Notes: generated by a model not told the origin, from the letters alone. Shown: positions 43,394-52,594, counted from the stretch's first letter. The stretch is 64,000 nt of DNA from Pseudomonas helmanticensis (GCF_900182985.1 NZ_FXUY01000001.1:2914001-2978000), one strand, 5' to 3'. Numbers and translations: made by a program.

Positions 43394-46300
43394 GTTGAGA
43401 GCATCCCCATTTCAACCCGAACCGTGCCGGCCTGATCCACCACCGTCCATCGTCCGCCCTTGTCCAGCGTCCAGATGGGAGTGCCATTGTTGGCTAATGC
43501 CGTGGATTGGATGACATTGCCAATTTTTGCGTTTGTGATCGTGCCGTCCTGGATGAAAGCGGAATTGATGAACGTCTGATTACCAGCGACCGTGAACGGT
43601 GAAGTCGGCGTGCCTTTGGCCAGGTTTAACAACATGAAGGTGTCCGCACGCACGACGAACTGCGATGAAACACCGGATGGATCAACCTGAAGACCTAGGC
43701 CGAACGACGCCGCATATTTCTGGCCACCTGCAGTCGTGTCCATTTTCACCGACCACAAAGTCGACAACTTACCGCTGGTATCCGCCAGTGCAGTTGCGGT
43801 CTCCCTCACGGTCGCACTGTTTTGCCCGACCTGTGCGGTCAACTGGTCAATTTTCGAGGCTGTCGCAGCGTTAGTGGTTGTCACCGCTTTTTCGAGCGAA
43901 GTGACAATTGCCGTGTTCAGATCAGTGGTGACCTCAACGGTTGAAAGACGCTGCGCCGTGGCCTCATTCTGCGACGCCCTGACACTGCTTTCGACGGCGA
44001 TGGCCGCCGTACTGGTCCACCCTTTGAGCGCATCTGCCAACTCGCCTTCACCGTTATCATCTCGCGATGCGGCGCGCAGCGCCTGGAATGCAGCAGCCTG
44101 AGCCGTCAGTGCGCCATCGATCTTATTGATATCAGCGGTGTTGGTCCCGACCTGCTGAACCAGTCCAGTGGCAGTCTCGACCGTTTGCCCTACATCGACC
44201 CAATACTCGGCGTTCGGCGGTGGCAGATTGACGGGGACCAGCGCCTTGGCCTGATACAAGCGATCGCCCTGACGGACGACGGCATATTTCGCATATGTCC
44301 TCGTCGGATCATAGCTTTCATCCAGGGCATCAACCCGACTTTGCAAACCGGGAATTTTCTCGATTTCACCGAGCAGATCTTTCCCCAGTTCGGTCTGCGA
44401 GATCTTGCCCGCGAGCATGTCGAGAATCGGTCCAGCCTCCGAACTGGCTTGCCCCAGCACCCCGTTGCCAGTCGGATACCACGGCCCGATATTGCCCGTA
44501 CGATCGACCAGCCTCGCCCAGAAGAAGAACGACGAACCGGCCAACAGGCTCTGCATCGTGTAATCACTTTGCGGATACGCCAGGTCGGCCAGCTTGATAG
44601 CGGCTTCAAGATTTGCCGTTGGCCCGTACCAGATTTCGGTTCGCTGCGTGTCTTCAGCGCCCGCCGGAAACTCCCACTTCAGGCCGATACCGAACAGCAG
44701 GCTGTCAGCCTTGAGGAACGTCACTGAAGGCGGTGGCGTGGTTTTCCCGGAGAGTTGCGTTTCCACCGAAGTCGCATAGATCGAACCGATGTCCAGCGCG
44801 TTGATGGCTCGCACTTTGGCCACGTAACGCCCGGCATAAATGCCGCGTACCTCCATCGACGAACCGCCGGTTCGACCGGCATACACCCATTCACTGTCGT
44901 TCTTGCGCCAGTAAACTTCATATGCAATGGCGTTGGCCGGGCGCGCCCACTCGATGGTCATCACACCGACTGCACTGCCCTGATCGACGAAGTGGTTATT
45001 GCTGATCGTGACTGAAGTCGGCGGCGCCTGAACGCCTGGCGGTATGACCGTGACAGGGGGGCGCTCGATGCGGGAGCCGTTGTCGATTGCGCCGTACTTG
45101 CTCGGCACATGTTTGACGGCGCTGATGCTGTACTTGATTTCAGTGTCGGTGAAGTCTTCAGCAATCGACAACACGCGAAATTGCTGTGCAGCCAGAGAAA
45201 CGGAATCAATGGCCCACATCGACTGCGCCGGCGGCAACTCGCTCAAAGGCTGAGTAAGGACCACACGCTGCGCCTCGTCACTGATACTCACTGACTTGAT
45301 CACACGTGATACGGCTTTGCCGGTCGGCATGACCAAGGTGAGAGTATCGCCAGCTTCGGCGGTCACGTGGGCATCCAGGGTCAGCGTATCGAGTGTTGCA
45401 CCACGCAGGCGACCACCAATCCGTCGGCCGGCACGGTCGTTGTCAGCCACACGGATAATTTGCCCCGGACGCGCCAGCGTCCCGTCCAGACCGACCGAGA
45501 AAGTGACACTTTCAGTTTCCAGGCGATTGGTCAGCAGTGCCCACTTACCAATGCGTTGGGCCTGGGCCTGAGACGTACAACCGGTCGCAGTGATCTCCGT
45601 CTGCTGTACACCATAGCGAGCGATACCATCAGCATCATCGACGTACTGAACCTTCTGCCGGTAGAAGTCCGTCGGATCATTCCAACTGACCAGCGCCACG
45701 GTGAACCGGGTCTTTTTCGCCGACCCGCCATAGACGAACTTGCCATCAATGACGTTGCCGTTGGAGTAGGTGTACACCGGGTCTTCCGGCATGTCGGCCA
45801 CTGCCATGACCGAGCCCGCCCCCCAATACGACATGCCACGAAACGTGGTCGCCAGATCCTGCAAAACCTTCAGGGCATCGGCACGCACCGACAAATACAG
45901 GTTGCAGGTGAAGCGCGGTTCAGTCCCGCCCTTGCCGTCGGAGACTGGCTGGTCGCAATACTGACCGATGCGGTACAGCTCCCATTTATCCACCTGACCG
46001 GCATTGAGCAAATGGCCCAGGCCATAACGCGGATGCAGCAGCAAATCGTAGTAAATCCACGCCGGGTTGTCGGTCCAGGCCGATTTGAACGTACCGTCCC
46101 AAATGCCGCTGTACGTGCGGCTCTGCGGATCGTAGTTGCCGGGCACCCGGATGATTCGTCCGAGCAATTCAAACGAACGTGAAGGAATCGACTGAAACTG
46201 CGAAGCATCAAATTGCAAACCGATGATCGCCGAGCCGGGATAGCGCAACTTGGCGTCGATCACCTCAGTACTCGATTCGACACTGGTGGTGTCGGCAATG

Positions 46301-46908
46301 GCGCCGCTGGTGGAATTGGGGGTCAACCGGCGTACTCGCACGGTCCAGCCACTTTTGGCCGCAGGCAGATCGATACGGTGCGATCGCTCGTACTTGGTGG
46401 TGGTTTTGCCACTGAACGCAGACGTCAGCACTTCGACGAAGGCACCGCCATCGGTGGCCAGATCGATCGCGTATTTGACTGTATAACCGTTAGTGTCGCC
46501 GTTGCTGGTGTTGGTCTGCGCCAGTCGCGCCACCGCCAGACGAATCCGCACAGCCGACAATTGCAGGTTGGTAAAGGCCTTGGTCCACGGTTGATCACTA
46601 CGCAACTCGACCGCTGCGACCGTCTCGTTCTCCACTGCGGGAAAACCGGGGATATGTGCCTGATCCTGGCTACCGGTACGAACATCCAGCGTGACGCCAT
46701 TGAAGTTCAGGCTACCGTCGTCGTTGGCCAGCGGTGTTTCATCCAGAAACACTGAGCGGGCGTCGTTTTTCAGACCGACAATCTCGCCTTCGCTGACGAG
46801 ATCGAGGATACGAGCGTAAGCCGTGCTTTGCAGGCTGTCTGGCGCCTCCACGGAGGGGCGCGGCTTGGCGCCGCCACCTTTGCTGCCAGCGAGAATGAGG
46901 TCAGTCAT
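43390..46908 (-). CDS. Tail tip J/host specificity protein
   Basis: 1172 residues, the lambda gpJ / F-pyocin PA0641 family. The N-terminus (MTDLILAGSKGGGAKPRPSVEAPDSLQSTAYARILDLVSEGEIVGL) and NPAWIYYDLLLHPRYGLGHLLN and DKWELYRIGQYCDQPVSDG mark the tip-attachment domains. Fibronectin-like segments lie around residues 640-800, and a helical NTADINKIDGALTAQAAAFQALRAASRDDNGEGELADAL region precedes the C-terminal DUF1983-like part with VDPSGVSSQFVVRADTFMLLN. It determines receptor binding with the fibres. A terminator-like hairpin precedes the start. Confidence 0.95.
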   Translation of the reverse strand: MTDLILAGSKGGGAKPRPSVEAPDSLQSTAYARILDLVSEGEIVGLKNDARSVFLDETPLANDDGSLNFNGVTLDVRTGSQDQAHIPGFPAVENETVAAVELRSDQPWTKAFTNLQLSAVRIRLAVARLAQTNTSNGDTNGYTVKYAIDLATDGGAFVEVLTSAFSGKTTTKYERSHRIDLPAAKSGWTVRVRRLTPNSTSGAIADTTSVESSTEVIDAKLRYPGSAIIGLQFDASQFQSIPSRSFELLGRIIRVPGNYDPQSRTYSGIWDGTFKSAWTDNPAWIYYDLLLHPRYGLGHLLNAGQVDKWELYRIGQYCDQPVSDGKGGTEPRFTCNLYLSVRADALKVLQDLATTFRGMSYWGAGSVMAVADMPEDPVYTYSNGNVIDGKFVYGGSAKKTRFTVALVSWNDPTDFYRQKVQYVDDADGIARYGVQQTEITATGCTSQAQAQRIGKWALLTNRLETESVTFSVGLDGTLARPGQIIRVADNDRAGRRIGGRLRGATLDTLTLDAHVTAEAGDTLTLVMPTGKAVSRVIKSVSISDEAQRVVLTQPLSELPPAQSMWAIDSVSLAAQQFRVLSIAEDFTDTEIKYSISAVKHVPSKYGAIDNGSRIERPPVTVIPPGVQAPPTSVTISNNHFVDQGSAVGVMTIEWARPANAIAYEVYWRKNDSEWVYAGRTGGSSMEVRGIYAGRYVAKVRAINALDIGSIYATSVETQLSGKTTPPPSVTFLKADSLLFGIGLKWEFPAGAEDTQRTEIWYGPTANLEAAIKLADLAYPQSDYTMQSLLAGSSFFFWARLVDRTGNIGPWYPTGNGVLGQASSEAGPILDMLAGKISQTELGKDLLGEIEKIPGLQSRVDALDESYDPTRTYAKYAVVRQGDRLYQAKALVPVNLPPPNAEYWVDVGQTVETATGLVQQVGTNTADINKIDGALTAQAAAFQALRAASRDDNGEGELADALKGWTSTAAIAVESSVRASQNEATAQRLSTVEVTTDLNTAIVTSLEKAVTTTNAATASKIDQLTAQVGQNSATVRETATALADTSGKLSTLWSVKMDTTAGGQKYAASFGLGLQVDPSGVSSQFVVRADTFMLLNLAKGTPTSPFTVAGNQTFINSAFIQDGTITNAKIGNVIQSTALANNGTPIWTLDKGGRWTVVDQAGTVRVEMGMLST

Positions 46909-46924
46909 GGCTTTCCTTCAGGCG

Positions 46925-46949
46925 AAATAAAACCCGCACAGGGCGGGTT
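46925..46949 (-). terminator. Terminator-like hairpin before J
   Basis: AACCCGC-CCTGT-GCGGGTT then UUUAUUU in the minus-strand transcript, between gpI and J in the same operon. Confidence 0.78.
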
Positions 46950-46976
46950 GGGTGGACGTCAATAAAAGATCGAACG

Positions 46977-47582
46977 CTAGAGTTGATCCTGCGCGTAGAT
47001 ACCTGCGCTGATCACGGAACTGCCGACGACCAACTGGCCATACAACAGACCTACCGGATTACCTTGGGCGCTGGTGTTGACCGGGCCGTTGAAGCTGTAG
47101 CTGGCGCGATGGGCGGGGCTGTCCTGAGCCCCCAGGCCTTTAGCTTGGGGGGACAGCATTTGCAAAACACCACCGATCACCATCGCGGTTCCCATTTGAT
47201 ACAGAAAAGGTGAAGCACCGGCGAATGGCGTAAACGACAGTACGAATGCGGCAGCGATCATCACACTGCCGACAATGGTTTGAAGTGATCCCGCGCGCTT
47301 TGATCCTGCAATGACCGGCACAATTCGCAGCACCTCTTTGCCGGTAGGCTTACCCAGTTCATCTTGCGAAAGATTTTCCCGACCATTGAACAGCGCAAAC
47401 CGAAGCCCTTTGCCAGCGCTTTCGTTCATGTATCTTTCGAAACCGGAGAACTGCTTGAAGTAACCCATGACATCCCGAAACCCGCCGGAAGTTGTCACAC
47501 GATGCTTGCGCCCAAACAATCGCGCCAGGGATCCGGATAACAGGACCGTCTGAATTTTTTGTTGATCTGTTTGCATTGCCAT
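46977..47582 (-). CDS. Tail assembly protein I, copy 2
   Basis: 201 residues, lambda gpI family. The N-terminal ubiquitin-like part (TVLLSGSLARLFGRKHRVTTSGGFRDVM) leads to a hydrophobic mid-section and the ending QMLSPQAKGLGAQDSPAHRASYSFNGPVNTSAQGNPVGLLYGQLVVGSSVISAGIYAQDQL, nearly identical to that of copy 1. It is immediately upstream of J in transcription. Confidence 0.9.
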   Translation of the reverse strand: MAMQTDQQKIQTVLLSGSLARLFGRKHRVTTSGGFRDVMGYFKQFSGFERYMNESAGKGLRFALFNGRENLSQDELGKPTGKEVLRIVPVIAGSKRAGSLQTIVGSVMIAAAFVLSFTPFAGASPFLYQMGTAMVIGGVLQMLSPQAKGLGAQDSPAHRASYSFNGPVNTSAQGNPVGLLYGQLVVGSSVISAGIYAQDQL

Positions 47583-47611
47583 AGATTTCTCCGGCAGTAA
47601 AAAGCCGCTCG

Positions 47612-48217
47612 CTACAGTTGATCCTGCGCGTAGATCCCGGCACTGATCACTGCGCTGCCGACAATGGCCTGGCCGTAAAGCAGGCCCACCGGGTTGCCTT
47701 GAGCACTGGTATTGGTGGGGCCGTTGAAACTGTAGCTGGCTCGATTGGCAGGGCCGTCCTGGGCGCCCAGGCCTTTGGCTTGTGGAGAAAGCATCTGCAT
47801 GACGCCCCCAATCACCATGGATATGCCTACAGACCCCACTGCTCCCCAGGTACCACCAGCGGCAATACCAGCAAAACCACCGGTGAAAAATGTTGCTGCG
47901 GCGATCAATACGACACCGACAACCGTCTGCAATGAGCCCGCTCGCTTGCTGCCAATAACCATCGGTGCAATACGAATATCAAGTGCGCCACTCGGCACTT
48001 TGAGCCGGTCCTGGCCAATGTTGTCGCGGCCCAGGAAAATCGAGTACGTAAGCCCCCGGTCCCGGGACTCCATCAGAAAGCGCTCGAACCCCGGAACCAG
48101 AATGCACAAGGCATGAATGGCTTCCGCGGCGTTGTTCACAGCCAGCCGGTGCACGCGACCAAAACTGGCACCCAAGGTGCCGTAAAGGCGAATAGTCCTA
48201 AGTTTTTGCTGATGCAT
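47612..48217 (-). CDS. Tail assembly protein I, copy 1
   Basis: 201 residues. The last ~60 residues match copy 2 almost exactly (MLSPQAKGLGAQDGPANRASYSFNGPTNTSAQGNP) while the N-terminal half (MHQQKLRTIRLYGTLGASFGRVHRLAVNN) has diverged strongly. The hydrophobic AGIAAGGTWGAVGSVGISMVIGG differs from copy 2. Lambda gpI acts at the tail tip with J. Two adjacent copies are unusual. Confidence 0.9.
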   Translation of the reverse strand: MHQQKLRTIRLYGTLGASFGRVHRLAVNNAAEAIHALCILVPGFERFLMESRDRGLTYSIFLGRDNIGQDRLKVPSGALDIRIAPMVIGSKRAGSLQTVVGVVLIAAATFFTGGFAGIAAGGTWGAVGSVGISMVIGGVMQMLSPQAKGLGAQDGPANRASYSFNGPTNTSAQGNPVGLLYGQAIVGSAVISAGIYAQDQL

Positions 48218-48244
48218 TTCACAGCTCCAGGAGAAGACCTCCAG

Positions 48245-49048
48245 TCAGGTTTCAGTCATTGAGTCAGGGGGCTGATGATGAGAAATTTTCGATTGATGCC
48301 GCCAACAGCTCACCGTCACTTCTGCCCAATATCCGCCATAGGTATCGCGCCGGCTGTCTCGCCCATAAAGGTGATGCAGGATTGAACCGGGCGCGGGGAA
48401 GTGATCAGGCTCAGTCTTGAGTACGCCATCTTCAAGATAAATGGCGGCATGGTTGGGCACCGGCGAACGAATCTGCATCAGCACGATATCGCCCTGCTGC
48501 AATTGGCTGACCTGTTCAAAACCCGCGGCGGGCAGGTTCTCCAGATAGAGATTTGCGCCTTTGTCCCACCAGCCGTCCTCGCGGTCGTAGTCACCGAGTT
48601 CGATACCCATTTCTCGTCGGTAATAGTCGAGAATGATGCTCAGGCAATCATGTACCCCGTGGACGAATGCGCGCCCAATCAAGGGCGCCAGATATCCACT
48701 CGGTGTGATGGTGACCAGTTCACCCTTGCAAACCCGTCCCGCATCATCCTTGCGCACTTCGAGAATGTGCCAAGGCAACCCAGAGGCCTCACAAGAAACC
48801 CGGTCTGCCTCGCTGGCCGTCGCCGGATAATCCGGATGACTGTGAACGACGGCGAGGATCTCGCCGCACTCCTCGGCCGCCGCGTAGTCTTGTGGTGCCA
48901 GACGAAAGTGTTCACTGGGCGTCGTCGCAGTATTGCGGCACGGCACATAACGCTGTTTGCGTCCCTCGCGAATCAGCAAACCGCAGCATTCGTCGGGATA
49001 CTGCGCGATGGCATGACGCTCGATGGCGGCCAGTGTGGTCTTGTTCAT
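48245..49048 (-). CDS. Tail protein K: JAMM peptidase plus NlpC/P60 domain
   Basis: 267 residues from ATG 49048 (MNKTTLAAIERHAIAQYPDECCGLLI). The N-terminal JAMM/MPN metalloprotease site has a Glu in YPDECCG (E20), HSHP (H69, H71), S79 and D82. The C-terminal NlpC/P60 peptidase has Cys135 in VHGVHDCLSII and His200 in NHAAIYL. This is the lambda gpK architecture; both active sites look complete. It may trim a tail protein or open host wall peptide links. Confidence 0.92.
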   Translation of the reverse strand: MNKTTLAAIERHAIAQYPDECCGLLIREGRKQRYVPCRNTATTPSEHFRLAPQDYAAAEECGEILAVVHSHPDYPATASEADRVSCEASGLPWHILEVRKDDAGRVCKGELVTITPSGYLAPLIGRAFVHGVHDCLSIILDYYRREMGIELGDYDREDGWWDKGANLYLENLPAAGFEQVSQLQQGDIVLMQIRSPVPNHAAIYLEDGVLKTEPDHFPAPGSILHHLYGRDSRRDTYGGYWAEVTVSCWRHQSKISHHQPPDSMTET

Positions 49049-49050
49049 GA

Positions 49051-49734
49051 TCAGCTCCGAATCAGACCCGCCGCCGGAAACGAGCCATATGGCAGTGGAT
49101 TGTTTTCGCCAAAACGCAGCTTGCAACTGCTCAGGCGTCCTCCGCACTTGTCCCTGGCCGCGTCGCTGACGATTACGTCATTGGCGTCCGCCACGGGGCC
49201 GCCGTTGTAGCCGCAGTACGGACCGCGATAACCACCACAACTGAGCCACCAGCAGACATTGGCAACGATTTGCCGACGCGGAAGTTGTACGCCGTTGAAG
49301 TCCAGTGCACTGGCGAGTTCGAACTTCACCACTTCACTGTCTTCACTGACCTTGCGCTCGATAAACCAGACATCTGGCGGCAGTTCTTCTTCGGGATCGG
49401 CTTCAGGCTGACCATCGAGGTACTTGCCCAACGTGCGATGACGGATCAGCCGCGCCCCGACCAGATCATCGAAATACAACACCAGAGCAGTGATGAAACC
49501 ACCGACGTTACCAACCGAAAGCGATGGAGTCGGTTGTGTGCCCTGCCCGGTCATCTCAAAGCCTTCGGCCTGAATGGGCCAGGGTGAATACTCCAGGCCT
49601 TGCCAGAAAATCGAGGCCTGCTGTGGATAACCGTGGAAGCGATATAACTCGGCTCCGAGGCTGGTCGCATCGAGCTCAAACAGCTCGACCCAGGCACCCG
49701 GTTCCAGCGCCTGGATATCTGCAGTAATGGACAT
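49051..49734 (-). CDS. Minor tail protein L
   Basis: 227 residues. VELFELDATSLGAELYRFHGYPQQASIFWQGLEYSPWPIQAEGFEMTGQG identifies the lambda gpL family. Five cysteines cluster at 161, 166, 174, 197 and 204 (VCWWLSCGGYRGPYC, DKCGGRLSSC), consistent with the Fe-S site reported for lambda gpL. It lies just before K by two bases. Confidence 0.92.
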   Translation of the reverse strand: MSITADIQALEPGAWVELFELDATSLGAELYRFHGYPQQASIFWQGLEYSPWPIQAEGFEMTGQGTQPTPSLSVGNVGGFITALVLYFDDLVGARLIRHRTLGKYLDGQPEADPEEELPPDVWFIERKVSEDSEVVKFELASALDFNGVQLPRRQIVANVCWWLSCGGYRGPYCGYNGGPVADANDVIVSDAARDKCGGRLSSCKLRFGENNPLPYGSFPAAGLIRS

Positions 49735-49800
49735 TTAAATCTCCGGGCAAAGAAAACCCCGCGCAAGGCAGGGTGGTTTTGGCGTCAGGCGTATCCCGGT

Positions 49801-50139
49801 TTACGGGTGAAATGCCTGCTCGAAGGTGGCTACCAAGGTATAGAGACCTGCGCCCATCGGAGTCGGTTGATAACCTTTGCAGCGATAGAGGGCAGGCTCG
49901 CTCAACGGTGCCGTCCAGTAAAAAGGCGCGGCTCCGGCGTGACGATCAAGAAACTGCACAATGGATCTGATCCGCACCTCGTCACCGACGAAGGTCAGCG
50001 GCCAGGATTGTGTTTTGTTGTTGATGCCGTCTTCGGCCACTTGTTGATAGCCATCACCAAACTTCGCCGATTTGAGGCGAAACTCGACATTGCCGACGGG
50101 CTCTACTTTTGGAAGCCAGCTGAATGTTTCCGTGCTCAT
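49801..50139 (-). CDS. Minor tail protein M
   Basis: 112 residues from ATG 50139 (MSTETFSWLPKVEPVGNVEFRLKSAKFGDGYQQVAEDGINNKTQSWPLTF). The FGDGYxQxxxDGINxxxxxWxLxF pattern is the lambda gpM family, part of the tail tip. It begins 37 bases after the tape measure stop. The longer frame to 50262 overlaps gpH and is not used. Confidence 0.92.
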   Translation of the reverse strand: MSTETFSWLPKVEPVGNVEFRLKSAKFGDGYQQVAEDGINNKTQSWPLTFVGDEVRIRSIVQFLDRHAGAAPFYWTAPLSEPALYRCKGYQPTPMGAGLYTLVATFEQAFHP

Positions 50140-50176
50140 GTTTCCTCCGGGCGTGAGTGGTTGCAGCCGCTGATCG

Positions 50177-51409
50177 TCAGCGGCCGTTGATGGCGGACCA
50201 GATCTGCCCACCCGGTTTAAGGTCACGAGCAATCTGTTCGGCGGCACCCAGTTTGGCGGCACCGGCGTAGGCCTTGGCGACGGTTTGCGAGTTCATGTCG
50301 CCTGCTACGCTCCCCCCCGAACTGTCACCTACATTGATGGTTTGCTGGATGACTACTTGATGGTTGCTGTTACCGCCCAATGCGCCACCCTGCACCTGCA
50401 CGCCGAGGGAGCCATCGGAACCTCGACTGAGCGGCATGATGGCTTCTGCTCCGGCTTCGCCAAACATGGCCATCGGCGCCAGGATCGGCCCCGTGGCAAC
50501 GCCGTTTGTAAAGGCACCACCCTTGGCGAATCCGGTGTATCTGAAATCCGACCCAAGCGATAAAGCCGGGTTGAATAGGGTGGTGTCCGCCCCTACTCTC
50601 GCGGTCGTTACCCCAGGTGCGCTACCACCACCAAACAGCGACGTCGCCGCCGTTCCGACCAGACCGAACAACGAACTCAGACCTTTGGACATCGCTGTCT
50701 GAGCCGCCAGTTTGGCCATGTCTCCAAGCACTGATTTGGCAAAATCGGAAAACGAAAACTTGCCTGTCAGCGCAAATGTCGAAACCGCATCGCCCATGGT
50801 GTTGAACGCATTGGTAAACACTGCCTTGGATTTGGCTGCAACATTGTTGGAGCTGGTCAGGTAATCATCCCAGGCCGAAGTGGCCCCGTTGATCCAGTTA
50901 CCCTGAGCCTCGGTCATCGCCTCGTAGTTGCTTTGAACCTGAAGAGTCATCTGCTCGTGTTCGGTTTTCAACTCGCCGAGCTTCGCGCTGTAATCGGCAC
51001 CTTCCTGAGGCGCAATGCCTCCCGCCGTGGGCGTGTCCAGCGCCTTGCGTGCCAACGCATATTTCTGGTCGATGTCATTCAACGCTTTCGCACGCTCACT
51101 TTCCCGCGACCCCATTCCGAGCTGCGCGGCAGCAAGAGCACCATTACTGCGCAACTTGTCGAAATCGTCTGAATAGTTGGTTCGCTTGCTGGCTTGTTCT
51201 TGAACATCGACGTAGGTGGCGACATTGGCTTGGGCAATCGAACTGGCCGATGCATGTAACGTCACACCAATTTTTTTCGCTGCATCCTCGATCTGCTTTT
51301 GCATTTGGCGCAGCTTTTGTTCAGTAATTCGTGACGCCTGAGTCCAGGCTTGTTCAAGGCCGTCCAGGTTCGGCGTCAAACCCGCTGAGGAAGTAACTGC
51401 CATGTGCAT
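50177..51409 (-). CDS. Short tape measure protein H
   Basis: 410 residues. The C-terminal half matches the lambda gpH tail family (WDDYLTSSNNVAAKSKAVFTNAFNTMGDAVSTFALTGKFSFSDFAKSVLGDMAKLAAQTAMSKGLSSLFG and FAKGGAFTNGVATGPILAPMAMFGEAGAEAIMPLSRGSDGSLGV). Only ~200 residues of helical N-terminal part precede it, so it is about half the length of lambda gpH. At ~0.15 nm per residue this predicts a tail no longer than about 60 nm. A terminator-like hairpin separates it from the G/T genes. Confidence 0.9.
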   Translation of the reverse strand: MHMAVTSSAGLTPNLDGLEQAWTQASRITEQKLRQMQKQIEDAAKKIGVTLHASASSIAQANVATYVDVQEQASKRTNYSDDFDKLRSNGALAAAQLGMGSRESERAKALNDIDQKYALARKALDTPTAGGIAPQEGADYSAKLGELKTEHEQMTLQVQSNYEAMTEAQGNWINGATSAWDDYLTSSNNVAAKSKAVFTNAFNTMGDAVSTFALTGKFSFSDFAKSVLGDMAKLAAQTAMSKGLSSLFGLVGTAATSLFGGGSAPGVTTARVGADTTLFNPALSLGSDFRYTGFAKGGAFTNGVATGPILAPMAMFGEAGAEAIMPLSRGSDGSLGVQVQGGALGGNSNHQVVIQQTINVGDSSGGSVAGDMNSQTVAKAYAGAAKLGAAEQIARDLKPGGQIWSAINGR

Positions 51410-51421
51410 TTCTCCGGGCTA

Positions 51422-51443
51422 TAAAAAAACCCGCCGAAACGGG
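51422..51443 (-). terminator. Terminator-like hairpin before gpH
   Basis: ACCCG-UUUCGG-CGGGU followed by seven Us in the minus-strand transcript, between gpT and gpH. Confidence 0.65.
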
Positions 51444-51459
51444 TCATGTAGTTGTCTGC

Positions 51460-52094
51460 CTATCGCCATTGCTCAATCGCGAGCTCAAGGGATAACCCTT
51501 GACGCTGCTCATGCGGCATGAAGTCCAGCAGTTCCGCCAGGCCGCCGCCCAGTCGGTGGGTCTGTAGCGCAACCATCGCGCTACTCGCCTCCAGCCGCCT
51601 GCCGGTATGTAGCGAACCATATCTATCGATATAGCGACCCCAAGCCAGAGCTTCATGATAGGTCATGCGCTCCTTGGCTTCGGCAATCGTCCGGCCGCCG
51701 ACTCCGTTCAGCACCAACTCGTGCCAGAACTCATCGGCGGCGGTCAGTTTTTTGTTGAATGCCCACCGGTGCCATTCACCTCATTGACTGCGTTGAGCAA
51801 TAAGAACCCTAAAGACGGTTCAAGGTTGTAGGCGTCATCAAAGGACAGCGCTTCCGAACCATCCGCGCCTAACGAAACCGACGCGGCGATGTAACTCGCG
51901 TTGCGGCTTTGCTCGTTCTCGCCTTGAGCGAACAGACGCTCGATGACACCGAACGATTGGCGGCGGACATGCAGAACGAACGTATCGGTTATTTCCTTGC
52001 CCGACTCGCCATCATAGTGAGTCCAGCTCACCTCTTTCCTGATCGGCTGCCCATCGACAATGCCGCCCTTGGCTTTCAGTTGTTTGAGGTTCAT
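51460..52094 (-). CDS. Tail assembly chaperone G-T, -1 frameshift form
   Basis: A -1 slip on A AAA AAC (51747-51753) continues the product as KKLTAADEFWHELVLNGVGGRTIAEAKERMTYHEALAWGRYIDRYGSL... to the stop at 51460. The T part (GGRTIAEAKERMTYHEALAWGRYI) is a gpT/DUF4035-like segment; it begins within the junction and has no Shine-Dalgarno of its own. Same scheme as lambda gpG/gpGT. Confidence 0.9.
51744..52094 (-). CDS. Tail assembly chaperone G
   Basis: 116 residues (MNLKQLKAKGGIVDGQPIRKEVSWTHYDGESGKEITDTFVLHVRRQSFGVIERLF). It ends NGTGGHSTKN at a TGA directly after the slippery A AAA AAC. Location between the tube and tape measure genes and the frameshift make it the lambda gpG equivalent. 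It would bind the tape measure during tail assembly. Confidence 0.9.
   Translation of the reverse strand: MNLKQLKAKGGIVDGQPIRKEVSWTHYDGESGKEITDTFVLHVRRQSFGVIERLFAQGENEQSRNASYIAASVSLGADGSEALSFDDAYNLEPSLGFLLLNAVNEVNGTGGHSTKN
51747..51753 (-). promoter_or_regulatory. -1 ribosomal frameshift heptamer A AAA AAC
   Basis: Codons ACA AAA AAC TGA in the 0 frame; the classic A AAA AAC heptamer sits one codon before the G stop. Confidence 0.9.
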
Positions 52095-52102
52095 GGCGTC
52101 TC

Positions 52103-52594
52103 TCAGGCTTTCTTGATCCAGGCGGAACCGCCGGTACGCTGAATAGTGACAGTGGTAGTGACCACGGTATTGAGGGCGAAGTTGAACGGGAAGTCCGACA
52201 CATAACCGTCGAAGGCGAACCAGGTACGGGTGGCTGGCAATTCGAAGTCATTGCCCTGAGCATTCACCGTTGGCGCTACACCTTTGCCGTCCGACCAGCC
52301 CACAACCCATTTGATGCCGGTATCACCGTCGGCTTCCGACAATTGATGCAGACGGATATGGCTAGCGTTGGTCGGGTCGGCGTTGAGGCCGAGGCTGGCG
52401 GTACCGGGTGTGCGCAGACCTTTTTTATAGGTGCGCTCTTCAGCGTTGAGACTGGTGTCTTCAATCTGTTCTGCAGGGGCACCGCCCGGATCGAACGAAG
52501 TGGCGTGTTCGATTTCCAGTACGGTGTAAGGGCCGGTGCCTGCGGCTGGCGGAACAAGGGCGAAAATTTGAGTACCTTGGGTAAGAATCGACAT
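52103..52594 (-). CDS. Flexible-tailocin major tail (tube) protein V
   Basis: 163 residues from ATG 52594 ([38 protein letters not shown]), with GGAG ten bases upstream. [54 protein letters not shown] is the F-pyocin/lambda gpV tube family core. It polymerises into the non-contractile tube. Confidence 0.93.
   Translation of the reverse strand: MSILTQGTQIFALVPPAAGTGPYTVLEIEHATSFDPGGAPAEQIEDTSLNAEERTYKKGLRTPGTASLGLNADPTNASHIRLHQLSEADGDTGIKWVVGWSDGKGVAPTVNAQGNDFELPATRTWFAFDGYVSDFPFNFALNTVVTTTVTIQRTGGSAWIKKA

Noticed and set aside
51444..51656. 70-residue frame overlapping gpT
   Set aside because: The G-T frameshift frame explains the region better and continues family sequence.
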